A stretch of 64,000 nucleotides of DNA from NCBI GenBank assembly GCA_965208815.1, contig OZ242357.1:2976001-3040000 (forward strand), read 5' to 3'. This document shows, piece by piece, positions 8,755-18,287 of this stretch (position 1 is its first letter; each line of letters opens with the position of its first letter). The stretch is from Bin55 sp009840545. Lineage in GTDB: Bacteria; Pseudomonadota; Gammaproteobacteria; Pseudomonadales; Azotimanducaceae. A program made the position numbers and the translations under genes. The notes under the pieces were generated by a model. It had not been told where the DNA came from. It ran no database searches and saw only the letters and a list, made by a program, of their open reading frames with translations.

Positions 8755-11700
8755 CTACCAAACGTCGATTAACGGCGTTCGATACTGGGTTTCAGATTCT
8801 AGAGGCGCGCCTGCTTTCATCCCTGCCATTAGCCACTTTCGGGTGTCCGCAGGGTCTATCACATCGTCCACTTCGAAAACATGACCCGCATTTAGTCCTT
8901 TGCCTCGGTCATACGCGGCTTTGACCATGTTTTCGTATGCCGTAGTTCGTTCCTTAAGGTCTGTGATCGCTTCGAGCCTCGCTCGCTGACCCAACTTGAC
9001 TTGACCTTCCAGCCCCATGCCCCCAAACTCACTTGTAGGCCATGCCACTACGAAAGCGGGCAATCGGTGATTTCCACCTCCCATAGCCTGTCCACCTAGT
9101 CCGTAGGACTTTCGCAGGATCACCATGTATGTAGGAACCCGAATATTGGCTCCTATCACAAACATTCTTGCCGAATGGCGTACCAAACCAGTCTTCTCGA
9201 CCTCAGGGCCGACCATGATTCCCGGACAGTCGCATAGCAAAAGCAAGGGAATCTGGAATGCGTCGCACGTCTTCATGAACCGGGCGGCCTTGTCTGCGGC
9301 GGGGCTATCAATCGCTCCTGATATGACCGCTGGGTTGTTGGCTATGACTCCTACCGGACGTCCCTCAATGCGAATGAACGAGGTAATCATCGCGGTTCCA
9401 AACTCCGGGCGAAGCTCAAGCACTGAGTCCGTGTCCGCAAGTATCCGAATGAGTTCGCGAATGTCGTAGACCCGCAGTCGATTCTCGGGAATCACGTGGC
9501 GCAGCAATCGTTGGTCGTTGGCTTTCCACGTGTCGATGGGTCCCTGAAAGTAGGAGAGATATTTCTTAGTTGCCACAACAGCTTCAGCTTCGTCCTCCAC
9601 GGCGATATCGACAACGCCGCTTGGAATTTGAACTGACATCGGTCCCACTTCCTCTGGGCTGTAGACTCCCAGACCTCCGCCTTCGATCATGGCGGGACCG
9701 CCAATGCCAATGCTTGAGTTCGCCGTCGCAATAATGACGTCGCAACAGCCGAGCAATACGGCATTCCCCGCAAAGCAAAAGCCAGCGTTGACTCCCACAA
9801 CGGGAACTCGACCGTGCAGCTTGCTCAAGAGTGTCCATGAGGGGGTGTTGAGACCGCCACCACCAGAGATTGCTCGAGAACCGCCTCTGCCGGGACGTGC
9901 CGCTCGGCTGCCTCCACCTGCTCGGCCTCCGCCTCCCTCGGTGAACAAGACCAGAGGCGACTGCAACTTCTCTGCCGTCTGGAACATTCGATCCATCATC
10001 TTGTGATTCATGCCGCCTTGCGAACCCGCAAGCACCGAGTAGTCATAGGACATCAAGACACAACGCGAGCGTGACTCATCGAATTTGTCCCCGTTAACAT
10101 GACCCAATCCCATTACGAGTCCATCCGATGGTGCGTAGTCAAGCAATTCGTCAATCGTCCCGTGCAATCCCTGTCCGATAGCCAACGATCCGTATTGGAC
10201 AAAGGTCCCATCGTCGGCCAGATCGTAGATGTTCTCCCGTGCTGTCCGTCCGCCCTGGCCGTGACGTTTCTCTGTTTGCTTCTTCCGTGAGGAGTCTGTG
10301 GTGAAGGCACGTCTTCTCTCAACCTCAGCGAGATCAGGTCGTAGTACATCCAAGTCCTTGGTATCTTCGACAGTGTCCAGCTCACCTTCAACTTGCCCCT
10401 CCTGGACGACAAGTAGGACTGTATCCTCTGGCACGGCGTCGCCTTCCGCTATGAGAATTTCCGAGATAGTCCCACTTACCGGCGCTTTCACAACGTGCTC
10501 CATCTTCATGGCGTTGAGAAGTATGACCTCCTGTCCCTTTACGACTTTCCGACCTGCGGAAACGGATAGAGACAAGATGGTCGACTGCATTGCGGCTCGC
10601 ACTGGCACTAGACCCTTCGCATAAACCACTTCCGGCTGTTTGTCAGAGCGCTCCTGCTCTCTTTTTCTCCGTCCTTCGGTAAGAACCGCGAGCGGATCGT
10701 CCGCATCCACTTTGGCTCCAGCCAAGTGGGCTTCCAGGGGTTCGGCAATACGGGGAATGGGTTCGCGGGACTTCACAAGATCGGCAGTGTGTTCCTCAAT
10801 GAATCTTGTCCGCATGTTGCCCGACAAGATCTTTGGGTGCTCCAAGATGTTCGCCAAGAAGTCCAGATTCGTTTCCACGCCGGCGATACGGAACTCCGTC
10901 AATGCACGATGTGCCCGACGAATCAGGTCATCGAACCTCGGCGCACCCGAGAAAACCACCAGCTTCGCGATCAACGAGTCGTAAAGATTGCTGGTTTCGT
11001 AACCTTCGTAGCCATACGTATCTACCCGAATGCCCGGTCCGGAAGCGGGCTCGAATTCAGAAATTAGCCCGCTGCGTGGAATCGCTACGCCGTCTTCTTG
11101 CATTCTCTCCAGATTGATGCGTAATTGCATCGCGCTGCCACGCCCATCTGGAGCATTGTCTTGATCTAGATCGAGACTCTGAAGCGTCGCTCCCGATGCA
11201 ACGTGCAATTGTGTTCGCACCAGATCCACGCCCGTCACTTCCTCTGTTACGGTGTGTTCGACCTGAATCCGTGGATTGGCTTCGATGAAGTAGAAAGGTG
11301 ACTCTTCAGACAAATCCGAGCCGTCAACGAGAAATTCGAATGTGCCGATGTGGTCGTAGTTTGAACCTCGGGCGATGGATACGGCGGCATCCTGAATCCT
11401 CGTTCTGAGTTCTTCAGATAGTTGAGGAGAGGGAGCGACTTCCACGACCTTTTGGTGTCGGCGTTGAATGCTGCAATCTCGCTCCCCAATTTGCGAAACG
11501 TTCCCATGTCGATCCGCAAGTACCTGAATTTCGATATGCAACGCATCGGGTAGGTACAACTCCGCAAAAAGCTTGTCCGATCCGAATGATGCTAGGGCTT
11601 CCGCTCCACCACGAACGACTGCCTGTTCGATTTCGTCCACACTTGAGACCACCCTCATACCGCGACCACCTCCGCCGGCAATCGCCTTTAGAATCATCGA

Positions 11701-12174
11701 AGATTCGGAGGGAAGGTCCCTGAAGAACTCGATTGCGTCTTCTGGACTTTTAATGGTTGTTGACGCTGGCAGCACGGGGACGCCCGAATTGGCAGCTAGC
11801 TCCCTCGCTTGAAGCTTGTCGCCAAACAACTTCAAGGATTTCGGACTTGGTCCGACAAAGATCAGATCCGCTTGTTCACATGCCTCCGCGAACTCGGCAT
11901 TTTCCGCCAGAAATCCATACCCAGGATGTATCGCATCGCAACTATGACTCTTCGCCAGCTCAACGATTTGATTGGCGTCGAGATATGCAGCTGGACCGGT
12001 TCCTGTCAGTTCCACACTCTCGTCCACGGTGAATAAGTGAAGTGACCTACTGTCGTCCGCGGGACCCATTCCCAAGGTTTGAATCCCCATTTCCATAGCG
12101 GTGCGCTGTATTCGAACAGCGATTTCGCCACGGTTTGCAATGAGCAATTTCCGGATAGATGCGGATCTAGACAT
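8755..12174 (-). CDS. Single-chain acyl-CoA carboxylase: biotin carboxylase + BCCP + carboxyltransferase (1139 aa)
   Basis: One polypeptide holds all activities of an ATP-dependent acyl-CoA carboxylase. Residues 1-465 are biotin carboxylase (KLLIANRGEIAVRI, the IHPGYGFLAEN motif, KAIAGGGGRGMR, FIEANPRIQVEHTVTE). Residues 520-590 are the biotinyl domain with the biotin lysine K557 in NAMKMEH. Residues 610-1139 are the carboxyltransferase (SYDYSVLAGSQGGMNHKM, GNAVLLGCCDVIIAT, DCPGIMVGPEVEKTG). Substrate cannot be read from sequence; acetyl-, propionyl- or longer acyl-CoA are all possible. Residues 747-774 form a Gly/Arg-rich insert in the first half of the carboxyltransferase. The gene is divergent from the acyl-CoA dehydrogenase at 12371, suggesting a shared degradation pathway. 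Confidence 0.92.
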   Translation of the reverse strand: MSRSASIRKLLIANRGEIAVRIQRTAMEMGIQTLGMGPADDSRSLHLFTVDESVELTGTGPAAYLDANQIVELAKSHSCDAIHPGYGFLAENAEFAEACEQADLIFVGPSPKSLKLFGDKLQARELAANSGVPVLPASTTIKSPEDAIEFFRDLPSESSMILKAIAGGGGRGMRVVSSVDEIEQAVVRGGAEALASFGSDKLFAELYLPDALHIEIQVLADRHGNVSQIGERDCSIQRRHQKVVEVAPSPQLSEELRTRIQDAAVSIARGSNYDHIGTFEFLVDGSDLSEESPFYFIEANPRIQVEHTVTEEVTGVDLVRTQLHVASGATLQSLDLDQDNAPDGRGSAMQLRINLERMQEDGVAIPRSGLISEFEPASGPGIRVDTYGYEGYETSNLYDSLIAKLVVFSGAPRFDDLIRRAHRALTEFRIAGVETNLDFLANILEHPKILSGNMRTRFIEEHTADLVKSREPIPRIAEPLEAHLAGAKVDADDPLAVLTEGRRKREQERSDKQPEVVYAKGLVPVRAAMQSTILSLSVSAGRKVVKGQEVILLNAMKMEHVVKAPVSGTISEILIAEGDAVPEDTVLLVVQEGQVEGELDTVEDTKDLDVLRPDLAEVERRRAFTTDSSRKKQTEKRHGQGGRTARENIYDLADDGTFVQYGSLAIGQGLHGTIDELLDYAPSDGLVMGLGHVNGDKFDESRSRCVLMSYDYSVLAGSQGGMNHKMMDRMFQTAEKLQSPLVLFTEGGGGRAGGGSRAARPGRGGSRAISGGGGLNTPSWTLLSKLHGRVPVVGVNAGFCFAGNAVLLGCCDVIIATANSSIGIGGPAMIEGGGLGVYSPEEVGPMSVQIPSGVVDIAVEDEAEAVVATKKYLSYFQGPIDTWKANDQRLLRHVIPENRLRVYDIRELIRILADTDSVLELRPEFGTAMITSFIRIEGRPVGVIANNPAVISGAIDSPAADKAARFMKTCDAFQIPLLLLCDCPGIMVGPEVEKTGLVRHSARMFVIGANIRVPTYMVILRKSYGLGGQAMGGGNHRLPAFVVAWPTSEFGGMGLEGQVKLGQRARLEAITDLKERTTAYENMVKAAYDRGKGLNAGHVFEVDDVIDPADTRKWLMAGMKAGAPLESETQYRTPLIDVW

Positions 12175-12370
12175 GTCTTGTTGCGCAGGTTCCCGATGGT
12201 GTGCTCAATACTAACGAATATGCGAATCCGGCTGTCTCGGGTTGATTATTTCTGATGTCCGCCAACGTCTGATTGAGCCCCAACGAAAGACAGTCGAACC
12301 ACGACCATGGCCAATGCAAAAGCTCAGTCCATGTATGCTTTAGCGAGAATGTCTTTGAAACGGATCCAAC

Positions 12371-13591
12371 ATGGCAATTGATTTCACCTATCCGCCCGAC
12401 GTGGAAGACGCTCGGCTACTCGCTCGAAAATTCTTCGAGGAGACAGTACGACCCAGAATGGAAGGCACCCGACGAGATGGTGGCGAAGACTACTGGAGTG
12501 CGGTCAAAGGACTTCGCGAAGTTGCAAAGGAACAGGGACTGTGGTGTCCCCATATGCCGGAAGAGTGGGGAGGCATGGGACTCGGCATTACGGCTGTCGC
12601 CGCAATGTCGGCGGAAGCGGTCAAGTTTCCCAACGGACCTTACATCATTAACTGCCAAGCTCCTGATGAAGGCAACATGCACACGTTGCTTCACTTCGGC
12701 ACCGACCAACAGAAGGAGAAATGGCTGCGCCCTCTGATCGAGGGCACAATGCGATCTTGCTTTTCCATGACGGAACCCGACACTGCGGGATCCGATCCCA
12801 CACAGATCCAGACCCAAGCTGTCGAAGACGGCGACGACTGGGTGATCAACGGTCACAAGTGGTTCACCTCGGGTGCGCATGGCGCGAAATTCGCAATCGT
12901 CATTGCACGCACCGATCCCGACGCAGAGATCGCCCAAGCCCGTAACAGTGCTTTCATCGTTCCGACTGACTCACCGGGATTCAATATGGTGCGAGACATA
13001 AGAACGATGGGTGGCGGTGGCGGACATGCCGAAATTCGATACGAAGACGTACGGGTGCCAAAAGAAAATATGCTCGGCGAACGCGGAGGCGGCCACAAAC
13101 TCGGTCAGGTGCGTCTAGGACCCGCGAGGCTCGCGCATTGCATGCGATGGATCGGGCAGATCGAACAAGCTCTCGAAATGCTGATCGAGCGTGCACAGAA
13201 ACGCTACGCCCATGGATCATTACTCTCCGAAAAACAGGGTATCCAATGGATGATGTCCGAAAGCGCCATCGACCTGTACGCCTCAAAATTGATGGTCTTG
13301 CACTGTGCGTACAAGATTGAGAACGGCATGGACTTTCGAGCCGAGGTCTCAATGGCGAAGCACTATGTAGCCAACACTCTTTGGAAGGTCACCGACCGAG
13401 CACTCCAAGTGCATGGTGCGCTCGGCTACTCCAACGACTCTCCACTCGCTCAAATGCTGATCAGCGCTCGATGGTCTCGCATCGCAGACGGCTCCGATGA
13501 AGTGCACTTGATGCGCATCGCCGATATGGTCATGCGCTCGTACAACGAAACCGGTTCAGTAAATCACGCAACGGGAGATCTGCCGCTGTAG
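12371..13591 (+). CDS. Acyl-CoA dehydrogenase (406 aa)
   Basis: Full-length flavin-dependent acyl-CoA dehydrogenase. The N-terminal helical part is at 1-125. The middle beta domain has CFSMTEPDTAGSDPTQIQ and the WVINGHKWFTSGA stretch used in FAD binding. The C-terminal helical domain ends RIADGSDEVHLMRIADMV, where the family places flavin and substrate contacts. Its length is normal for the family. It introduces the 2,3-double bond in an acyl-CoA and passes electrons to ETF. It is 196 bp from and divergent to the acyl-CoA carboxylase. The chain specificity is not readable. Confidence 0.9.
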   Translation: MAIDFTYPPDVEDARLLARKFFEETVRPRMEGTRRDGGEDYWSAVKGLREVAKEQGLWCPHMPEEWGGMGLGITAVAAMSAEAVKFPNGPYIINCQAPDEGNMHTLLHFGTDQQKEKWLRPLIEGTMRSCFSMTEPDTAGSDPTQIQTQAVEDGDDWVINGHKWFTSGAHGAKFAIVIARTDPDAEIAQARNSAFIVPTDSPGFNMVRDIRTMGGGGGHAEIRYEDVRVPKENMLGERGGGHKLGQVRLGPARLAHCMRWIGQIEQALEMLIERAQKRYAHGSLLSEKQGIQWMMSESAIDLYASKLMVLHCAYKIENGMDFRAEVSMAKHYVANTLWKVTDRALQVHGALGYSNDSPLAQMLISARWSRIADGSDEVHLMRIADMVMRSYNETGSVNHATGDLPL

Positions 13592-13628
13592 CTAGCCTAA
13601 GTTCTTGCGTGACGAAAGGGAGTCTTGA

Positions 13629-13919
13629 ATGATCTACAACAACGTGGTGCTAAATGTCTCAAATTTGAGCGATGTGGAAACCGTCAAGAGTCTCCTCCGG
13701 GAGTGTGGAGATCTGTCGAAGAAGGAACCAGGTTGCGAACGATTTGAGATTTATCAGTCTCAGGTGGACAAACAGCAATTCTTCCTGATCGAGCGTTGGG
13801 GCAACCAGGAACAACTTGACGCGCACAGGGAGGCGCATGCTTTCAAGAACATCTACGTTCCACATGTACTACCTCTGGTTTCGCGTTTTCCTCATCCCTC
13901 GGACAAGCTATTTGACTAG
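13629..13919 (+). CDS. YgiN/ABM-type monooxygenase-like protein (96 aa)
   Basis: A small ferredoxin-like alpha+beta protein of the antibiotic biosynthesis monooxygenase (ABM) superfamily. Features are a leading beta strand (YNNVVLNVSN), CGDLSKKEPGCERFEIYQS, FFLIERWGNQEQLDAHREAHAF and a closing HVLPLV strand. Members oxidise quinols or act on polyketides without cofactor, usually as dimers; others have only structural roles. It lies 37 bp after the acyl-CoA dehydrogenase with a GGGAG ribosome-binding site, so the two are probably one transcript. Confidence 0.8.
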   Translation: MIYNNVVLNVSNLSDVETVKSLLRECGDLSKKEPGCERFEIYQSQVDKQQFFLIERWGNQEQLDAHREAHAFKNIYVPHVLPLVSRFPHPSDKLFD

Positions 13920-14179
13920 TCTCGAATAAACGGAGTCTGGCTGCCCAACATTCGCCACTTCACCATCACAACTCGAGGTGCTTCTAGACTCTAGATTCTC
14001 CCGGCGATAGCAAATGAGTTTGCGCATACAAGAGCTCAAATTGATGCCGGGCAGCACAAGTTTGCAAATCCGTACAAACGCTTTGCTCTTTGATAACATT
14101 TGCGGAGAGCTTTGCAGTTGCGTGGGAGGCCCGTGCATCTTGCAAAGCAACACTGTTTCGGAAATGGGTGGTCAGATCT

Positions 14180-17100
14180 ATGATCAAAGTCCTTAAGCAA
14201 TCTGCTCTTCTTCTCGTTTCACTAGGAATCTTGTGCATGCCTGTCGGAGTCCTGGCGCAAGACGAATCCGACGATGAGAGCATCGAAGAATTGGTTGTTA
14301 CCGCGCAGCGCAAAGCAGAGAACATCCAGGATGTCCCTCTGTCAGTGAGTGCATTCTCAGATTCCATGCTCGAAGACCAGCAGATCATTACGCCGTCTGA
14401 CATTCAGATGAACACTCCAGGCGTTTCTTACACAGCGACCAACTTTGGTGGTTTTAGCTTCAGTGTTCGCGGAATCGGAAGCCTTGTAGTTGGTTCGGCA
14501 GCCGAACCCGGCGTTTCCGCGCATTTGAATGAGATCCCTGTACCACGCAACCTTAACACGATGGAATTCTTCGATTTGGAACGTGTGGAAATTCTGCGGG
14601 GACCTCAAGGAACTCTATTCGGAAAAAATGCAACCGGTGGCGCGATCAACTTCGTAACAAAAAAACCGGAGTTCGACACTTTTGACGGATTTGCGTCTTA
14701 CGAATTCGGCACCGACGCGCACAGCCGTTTCATTGGAATGTTCAACATGCCGGTACAGGAAGGCGTTGCCGCTCGTTTCGCCATCATGACTTTAAAGCGA
14801 GATGGATACACCGAAAACCTCGCGGACGGGTTGCAGCTGTGGAACGTGGACGACGACATCGACGGAAGGGATCAGTACTCCGCTCGATTCACACTCTCGT
14901 GGCAAGCAACTCCCGACACATTAGCTCGTTTCACTTACTCGATATTTGAAGAAGACAGCGATAGAGCTCGAATTACGAACCAAGTCTGCGAAAGAAACGA
15001 CATGCCCACAACGGGGTGCAAACCCAACGGCTTTGGATTTGAAACGCCTCATTTGGGTGCAACGACGGGTGGCATTTTCGGAGGCGCAGTGGGCTCAATT
15101 CCACTCGGAGTTTCGGGCGATCCTGCTGAAGGTTTTGTCAATTATCGGTTCGATCGACCCGACGACGTCGGATTTCGAAAAGTTCACACAGACTTTGAAC
15201 CCGTCTTTGAAGAAAGTGGCGAATCCCTCTCCCTTGCTTTCTATCACACATGGCAGGACTACAGCTTTGACTTTCTTGGCGCGATCAGCACCAGCGAGTA
15301 CAAGAGCAATCAGGACTACATCATCGATGTGGGCGCGACTCTCGGACCCACCGCGTTGAATCCGTTGGGCTATTGGCCAGTGTCGCGACCCAGCGGTGGA
15401 CCGGGTGAAGATTGGGCACAGGATGGTGAGTGTCGAATCAACGGCGGAACGGCAGGTGTTCTGGGCGGATGCATCTTGGGACAAGTCGACGGTACAAGAA
15501 TCTTTTCTTACGATCAGTCCGATGGTTATGGAGAGTATTGGGTAGGAGAGTTCAAGGTTCGCACCGACTTTGACGGAGATCTGAATTTCCTTGCAGGGTT
15601 CAGTTCCTACGGAAGAGAGCGAATCACCGACTATTACGTGCTATCCAACACGCTCGATCTTGTCACAATTTACGGTGCGCCCTTGCTGGGATTGCCGCCC
15701 CTTTATCCAGGATATTTCCTGAATTCGGCAGCTCCTGCCGGCGAACCGGGCCGTACGGATGAAGGTAGCTCCATCTTTGGAGAGGCCTATTTCAGTGTCA
15801 ACGACGACATGAACCTAACTGTGGGTCTGCGCTACAACGAAGACGAAAAGAAAACGAACGACACGAGTGTCTTGTTCAACGCCATCAACCACATTCCGGT
15901 AGTACAAGCTTCGGTTTACCCTGGAATTGTTGCGTTCGTAGCTAATGCGCTTGGGGTTCCACCAGAGTTTGTACCTTTGCAACTCGCACTTGGAGCCGCC
16001 TATCAACTAGGGCTGCTAGATCCGAACCATCTGATAAACATCAATGCCGCTAGCGGCAGATTCTGGTCTCGAACACTTAATCTCCTGCTGGGGCCTTTTG
16101 CCTCCGGGGCGCCGGAAGTCGAACTCGCCCGCTACTACGGGGTATCCCAAGAGCAAATCGATGCAGCATTGCTAACTCCTGCATACAGTCCAGAACGTGT
16201 CGCAATTAGCAACATGGTTCCGATTGTTCCGCAGTTTGGTGAAGCCCGAGCTCTAACCAACAGCCCTTCAGAGAGTTCTTGGACAGCAGTTACCGGGCGT
16301 GCCGCTCTCGATTACAAAATCGATGAAGACATCCTCGTCTACGCTTCAGTCAGTAGTGGCTACAAGCCAGGGGGTCTCAATGCCGCGATTCCGACACAGT
16401 TCCAAGACACGTCTTCGTTCACCTTTGACCGAGAAGACATCATTGCTTTCGAGGTCGGAACTAAGTCCTATCTGGCAGACCGCACCATTAAGCTCAACGG
16501 TTCGTTCTACACATACCGCTATAACAGTCTTCAGGTCACTCGCATCAAGAACAACAGTGCTATTCAGGACAACATCGATGCGAACATTTGGGGACTGGAT
16601 ATTGAAGGCTGGTTCCGTCCCCCCGCATTGTCGAACCTGTCCATCGACTACACGTACGGATTCCTCAATACCGCAGTGGACGGAACAAGTTCGCTTGATC
16701 CAATCAATCGTACGGCTGGCGATTCGAATTGGGTATTGCTGAACAATATCGATCCAGGGGCACTAACTGGAATCAACTACATCGCCCGCAAAGACCAAAT
16801 CACACAAGCTTTGGTCGACTCGGCGCTAGCAACTCCAGGCGCGACTGCGGACCTTCGCAATGGTCTCAGTCCCGTTTCGGTCTCGTATCCCGATAACGAA
16901 TTTGGGGTATCCATTCCCGCATATTTCTCGCGTGCATTCCTTGCAGCAGCAGGAGTTGAAACGTCGGATGGACTCCCGACCGATTTAGATGGCAATGAAC
17001 TGCCGAATTCTCCAGCTCACACGATGAAATTGGGATTCGACTACACACTTCCTGTGAACTACATGAACGGCTCTATTGTTCTGCGTTGGGACATGTACTG

Positions 17101-17353
17101 GCAAAGCGAGTCGTTCTCACGTGAATTCAATACACCGGGCGACCAAATCGAAGCTTGGACACAACACAATCTGAGTGCTCTGTTTACCAGCGGCGATGAC
17201 AAGTTGTCGGTTCGGGCCTGGATTCGAAACGTGGCCGACGAAGACAACGTCACGGGAATGTATCTAACGTCAGACACATCCGGATTCTTCCGCAACTACT
17301 TCCTGACCGAGCCCCGCATCATGGGAGTGTCAGTCCGATACTCCATGAACTAG
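14180..17353 (+). CDS. TonB-dependent outer-membrane receptor (1057 aa)
   Basis: I chose the ATG at 14180 because it starts a clean signal peptide (MIKVLKQSALLLVSLGIL...VLAQ); the frame is open upstream to a TTG but codes for nothing plausible. After the signal comes a TonB-box-like IEELVVTAQRKAE, the plug domain (QDVPLSVSAF, RGIGS, RVEILRGPQGTLFGKNATGG, INFVTKKP) and a long beta barrel ending in an aromatic strand (GVSVRYSMN). The plug resembles receptors annotated for siderophores or large organic substrates; the ligand is unknown. It takes substrates across the outer membrane using energy from TonB-ExbBD. It is followed by a strong terminator. Confidence 0.92.
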   Translation: MIKVLKQSALLLVSLGILCMPVGVLAQDESDDESIEELVVTAQRKAENIQDVPLSVSAFSDSMLEDQQIITPSDIQMNTPGVSYTATNFGGFSFSVRGIGSLVVGSAAEPGVSAHLNEIPVPRNLNTMEFFDLERVEILRGPQGTLFGKNATGGAINFVTKKPEFDTFDGFASYEFGTDAHSRFIGMFNMPVQEGVAARFAIMTLKRDGYTENLADGLQLWNVDDDIDGRDQYSARFTLSWQATPDTLARFTYSIFEEDSDRARITNQVCERNDMPTTGCKPNGFGFETPHLGATTGGIFGGAVGSIPLGVSGDPAEGFVNYRFDRPDDVGFRKVHTDFEPVFEESGESLSLAFYHTWQDYSFDFLGAISTSEYKSNQDYIIDVGATLGPTALNPLGYWPVSRPSGGPGEDWAQDGECRINGGTAGVLGGCILGQVDGTRIFSYDQSDGYGEYWVGEFKVRTDFDGDLNFLAGFSSYGRERITDYYVLSNTLDLVTIYGAPLLGLPPLYPGYFLNSAAPAGEPGRTDEGSSIFGEAYFSVNDDMNLTVGLRYNEDEKKTNDTSVLFNAINHIPVVQASVYPGIVAFVANALGVPPEFVPLQLALGAAYQLGLLDPNHLININAASGRFWSRTLNLLLGPFASGAPEVELARYYGVSQEQIDAALLTPAYSPERVAISNMVPIVPQFGEARALTNSPSESSWTAVTGRAALDYKIDEDILVYASVSSGYKPGGLNAAIPTQFQDTSSFTFDREDIIAFEVGTKSYLADRTIKLNGSFYTYRYNSLQVTRIKNNSAIQDNIDANIWGLDIEGWFRPPALSNLSIDYTYGFLNTAVDGTSSLDPINRTAGDSNWVLLNNIDPGALTGINYIARKDQITQALVDSALATPGATADLRNGLSPVSVSYPDNEFGVSIPAYFSRAFLAAAGVETSDGLPTDLDGNELPNSPAHTMKLGFDYTLPVNYMNGSIVLRWDMYWQSESFSREFNTPGDQIEAWTQHNLSALFTSGDDKLSVRAWIRNVADEDNVTGMYLTSDTSGFFRNYFLTEPRIMGVSVRYSMN

Positions 17354-17370
17354 TCAGAATAGTTCTAACT

Positions 17371-17407
17371 AGAGCCCTGGCCATCGATGATGGCCAGGGC
17401 TCTTTCG
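17371..17407. terminator. Rho-independent terminator after the TonB receptor
   Basis: A perfect 13-bp stem, AGAGCCCTGGCCA (17371-17383) with TGGCCAGGGCTCT (17391-17403), has a 7-base loop and is followed by TTCGTTC. It sits 18 bp past the receptor stop and can also serve the converging hydratase gene from the other side. Confidence 0.85.
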
Positions 17408-17459
17408 TTCCCAAAACCAATGAACGGCTGGGTGCCGTAATACTGCTAAGTGTGGTGGC

Positions 17460-18217
17460 TCAATCCGTTGCAGGTCTGTTCAATCGAGCCAGTGCATTCA
17501 TGTGACCGTGAGCACGAAACATTGCCCCAACGCCCATGATTTCCAAATCTGTGTTTAGCGTTTCCTTCATCGTAAGGAATCCCGGACCTCCCGGTTCCAT
17601 GATTTCCTCACAAATTGATCCCACTTCCTGTTCCAAGTCTTCGATTGGCACCGCAACGCTAATCAGCCCAATTTGCGCGGCCTCCGTCCCGCTTACTTTT
17701 CTGCCTGTCATGAGCATGTATCGAGCTCTTTGGGGCCCATGAGCACTTGCCATAGTGGCATGCTCGACACTCCATTCAACGCTCCCTGACCAAATGTTTC
17801 AGGCGACATGTGTCCTATGATCGCGTCCTCTGCCGCAACGGATATGTCGCAAACCGGCTGGATATAGCATCCACCGGCGAGGCAATGGCCATGGATTTGT
17901 GCGATCGTGACCTTGGGACAGTTCCAGATCCTCATGTACCTGTCCTCAATTCCTCGGAGTCGCAACAGAGCGGAACGCGCCGTCCATCCGCCTTCCGGCG
18001 GAGTGATGTAGTAGGAACCTCCTCGATCATATCCGGAACAAAAAGATCGACCAGCTCCAGACAAAACAATTACATAGACATCTTCATCTTCCTCCGCCAA
18101 GGTAAACGCCGCGTCTAAGTCGTCAAGCAATTGAAAATCCAAGGCGTTGTGTCTTTCGGGGCGATTCATCTGAATCGAAGCGACATGGTTTTCGACGTTG
18201 TAATTGACAGTTTCCAT
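17460..18217 (-). pseudogene. Enoyl-CoA hydratase/isomerase, frameshifted
   Basis: From the ATG at 18217 the product reads as a crotonase: METVNYNVENHVASIQMNRP, then ERHNALDF, GAGRSFCSGYD (first oxyanion-hole loop) and HGHCLAGGCYI (second). It runs to LWQVLMGPK. At 17729-17731 one base of an A-run (minus strand) is missing and the frame changes. The rest (RARYMLMTGRKVSGTEAAQIGL and the C-terminal helices to 17460) lies in the neighbouring frame. Together they make about 252 residues, normal for the family. As sequenced the protein would stop seven codons after the shift and lose the C-terminal trimerisation region. It is the last gene of the leftward amine oxidase cluster. Confidence 0.85.
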
Positions 18218-18287
18218 TGTTATCTTCACTCTCTTCCGATATGGGGCATGGCTACACCAACGCTCTCTTCGCGTTACCACAAGATCT

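Noticed and set aside
14090..14179. Upstream TTG extension of the TonB receptor
   Set aside because: It would put 30 non-signal residues before a perfect signal peptide at 14180.
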